Positions 62,519-64,000 of a DNA stretch of 64,000 nt are shown here, in pieces. This DNA is from JANPBY01 sp963805505 (GTDB taxonomy: Bacteria; Actinomycetota; Actinomycetes; DATJPE01). The position numbers and the translations under genes are program-made. Below the pieces are notes generated by a model, which ran no database searches, was not told the origin of the DNA, and saw nothing but the letters and a program-made list of their open reading frames with translations. The DNA is taken from positions 62,001 through 126,000 of the forward strand of contig CAWDUP010000004.1 of NCBI GenBank assembly GCA_963805505.1, given 5' to 3'. Position 1 is the first letter of the stretch. Each line of letters opens with the position of its first letter.

Positions 62519-63378
62519 GCAGACCCCCCGGTCGGCGGACCTCCGGCAGCGCGATGTTCTGCAACGACACGGGCAGCCAGCGCTGCCGCCTCCTCCTTGC
62601 CCCTGGCCGGACCCGCACGGCCTCGTTGCACGATCTCGACGGCTTCCTGGACCGAGTCCGTGACGGTGATCAGCTCGAGGTCGGCTGGCGCGATCTTCCC
62701 GCCCTCGAGAGCCGCGGCCCGCAGCCACGCCACCAGGCCGCTCCAATAGGCGGTGCCCAGCAACACGATGGGGAACGACGTCACCTTGCGGGTCTGCACC
62801 AGTGTCATGGCCTCGAACAGCTCGTCCAGGGTCCCGAAGCCTCCTGGCAACACCACAAAGCCCTGGGCGTACTTGAGGAACATCGTCTTGCGGGCGAAGA
62901 AGTAGCGAAAGTTGATCCCGATGTCGACGTAAGGGTTCAGGCCTTGCTCGAAGGGCAACTCGATCCCGAGGCCCACCGATACTCCCTCGGCCTCACAGGC
63001 GCCCTTGTTGGCCGCCTCCATGATCCCAGGGCCTCCCCCGGTGATGACGGCGTAACCCGCCTCGGCGAGCGCCCGACCGAGCAGCTCCGCGGAGGCGTAC
63101 TCGGGACTGTCCCGTTTCGCTCGGGCGGATCCGAACACGCTGACCGCCGGACCCAGCTCGGCGAGCACGCCGAAGCCCTCGACGAACTCCGACTGGATTC
63201 GCAGCACCCGCCACGGGTCCGTGTGGACCCAGTCCGTTGGGCCTCGAGAGTCCAGCAGCCGCTGATCTGTGGTCCCCTCTTGGACCTGCGTCCGACGAAG
63301 GGTCACCGGTCCGCGCTGGCGCTCGTGCACGAAGTCGGGGCCGTCGGTCGCTGACGTGGCTGGGGAAGGTTCTGGCAC
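62515..63378 (-). CDS. LOG family protein (Rv1205-like), second of two
   Basis: A 287-residue LOG protein with an N-terminal extension of about 70 residues, then V-S-V-F-G-S-A-R, T-G-G-G-P-G-I-M-E-A-A-N, the R-K-T-M-F-L-K segment and L-P-G-G-F-G-T-L-D-E. The full PGGxGTxxE motif suggests an active nucleotide phosphoribohydrolase. GTG 63378 follows GAGG closely. It overlaps the other LOG gene by ATGA. Confidence 0.9.
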   Translation of the reverse strand: MPEPSPATSATDGPDFVHERQRGPVTLRRTQVQEGTTDQRLLDSRGPTDWVHTDPWRVLRIQSEFVEGFGVLAELGPAVSVFGSARAKRDSPEYASAELLGRALAEAGYAVITGGGPGIMEAANKGACEAEGVSVGLGIELPFEQGLNPYVDIGINFRYFFARKTMFLKYAQGFVVLPGGFGTLDELFEAMTLVQTRKVTSFPIVLLGTAYWSGLVAWLRAAALEGGKIAPADLELITVTDSVQEAVEIVQRGRAGPARGKEEAAALAARVVAEHRAAGGPPTGGSA

Positions 63379-63426
63379 GGTCCTCACGCTAGTGGCCAGT
63401 TCGAGGAACGCGTAGTTGATTGAAAC

Positions 63427-63476
63427 TTGCACTATCTCTCTGAGCGATGTACGGTCTGTTGAAAGTTAAATTACTT
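63427..63476 (+). promoter_or_regulatory. Candidate promoter and operator of the YceI gene
   Basis: A TTGCAC hexamer at 63427-63432 and TACGGT at 63450-63455 are 17 bases apart. Immediately after them an AT-rich dyad with arms AAGT and ACTT (63463-63476) overlaps the expected transcript start. The dyad resembles MarR-type operators. A GGAGG site follows, 5 bases before ATG 63492. Confidence 0.45.
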
Positions 63477-63491
63477 CCATCGGAGGACACC

Positions 63492-64000
63492 ATGACCATC
63501 ACCGCCACCGAACTCTCAGCACTGACCGGCACCTGGACCTTGGACCCCAGCCACACGACGATCGGCTTCTCGGCCAAGCACGCGATGGTCGCCACCGTCC
63601 GTGGCTCGTTCGGTGTCTTCTCCGGCACTCTCGAGCTCAACGGTGACAATCCCGCCGCCAGCAGTGCGACGGTCTCCATCGACGCCGCGAGCGTGGACAC
63701 CGGCAACTCCGACCGCGACGCCCACGTGCGCAACGGCGACTTCCTGGACGTGGAGGCATTCCCGACGCTCGAGTTCGTCTCGCATGAGGTCCGCGCAAAT
63801 GGCTCGGACTTCGTCCTGGTGGGCGACCTCACGATCAAGGGCGTGACCCGCAGCGTGGCGATCGATGTCGAGACCGAAGGAATCGTCACCGACCCGTTCG
63901 GCAACACCCGCGCCGGCTTCTCAGGTCAGACGACCATCAACCGCAAGGACTTCGGCCTCACCTGGAACGTCGCCCTCGAGGCCGGCGGACTCCTGGTCAG
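63492..64000 (+). CDS. YceI-family protein, 5' part (runs off the right edge)
   Basis: The first 169 residues of a YceI lipocalin-like protein: T-W-T-L-D-P-S-H-T-T-I-G-F-S-A-K-H at the N-terminus, D-A-A-S-V-D-T-G-N-S-D-R-D-A-H-V-R and F-G-N-T-R-A-G-F-S. YceI proteins bind isoprenoid or lipid-like ligands. No signal peptide is present, so this is a cytoplasmic member, common in actinobacteria. Only a few C-terminal residues are likely missing. Confidence 0.92.
   Translation, partial: MTITATELSALTGTWTLDPSHTTIGFSAKHAMVATVRGSFGVFSGTLELNGDNPAASSATVSIDAASVDTGNSDRDAHVRNGDFLDVEAFPTLEFVSHEVRANGSDFVLVGDLTIKGVTRSVAIDVETEGIVTDPFGNTRAGFSGQTTINRKDFGLTWNVALEAGGLLV

Overview
This is a GC-rich, densely packed stretch of an actinomycete chromosome. 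Start codons are often GTG, ATGA/GTGA overlaps between genes are common, and many family markers are actinobacterial: DUF3117 and DUF6912 proteins, WS/DGAT acyltransferase, the 180-kDa NAD-glutamate dehydrogenase, and a sigE-rseA-htrA-tatB-mrp block in the order I remember from Mycobacterium tuberculosis. I cannot name the genus; a Propionibacteriales or other non-mycobacterial soil actinomycete is a reasonable guess. No tRNA, rRNA, CRISPR array, integrase or transposase was recognised.

Layout. 1-1.7 kb: the 5' part of prfB (minus strand) and a pair of small secreted proteins (excalibur domain, HNH nuclease). 1.7-6.4 kb: a Tad/Flp pilus operon on the minus strand (tadA/cpaF, tadB, tadC, pilin-like, two TadE-like, one TadG-like). 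Its TadZ/CpaE and CpaB partners lie separately at 35.2-37.2 kb. 6.7-21.7 kb: an aromatic-catabolic island of two divergent, tightly coupled operons. 21.9-28.4 kb: gdh and pruA (proline/glutamate catabolism). 28.5-33.4 kb: DUF6912, patatin and WS/DGAT lipid genes, then a cupredoxin-like lipoprotein with a polytopic membrane protein. 33.5-44.4 kb: HAD and APH-type proteins, TadZ/CpaB, a small HTH regulator, LysM protein, secA and GNAT acetyltransferases. 44.4-64 kb: RDD, PhzF, MgtE-N/CBS, DUF1003, mrp, tatB, htrA, an RseA-RseB fusion, sigE, methyltransferase, aminopeptidase, DUF3117, PaaX-type regulator, tag, SRPBCC, DivIVA-like, folP2, a second ECF sigma cassette, two LOG proteins and the start of a YceI gene.

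The island is the most interesting part. The left operon encodes two catechol-type extradiol dioxygenases, a histidine phosphatase, a two-subunit PEP-synthase-like kinase (ATP-grasp subunit plus phospho-histidine subunit, sized like phenylphosphate synthase), a phthalate-dioxygenase-like Rieske oxygenase, a zinc-ribbon protein, a hydratase-family enzyme and a HAD hydrolase. The right operon encodes an unknown protein, an IclR regulator, a hydratase, a decarboxylase, a 4-oxalocrotonate tautomerase, a semialdehyde dehydrogenase and a Rieske ferredoxin. Read together they suggest a route in which a phenolic compound is phosphorylated, hydroxylated by the Rieske enzyme while phosphorylated, dephosphorylated to a catechol, then degraded by meta cleavage through the oxalocrotonate branch. 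This pathway is inferred, not shown.

The island is bracketed by a direct repeat. The 3' end of the intact gdh (about 21.89-22.02 kb) has a decayed copy at 6.58-6.72 kb, immediately outside the last island gene. This suggests the 15-kb island was inserted at, or recombined into, the gdh 3' end, separating gdh from the Tad operon.
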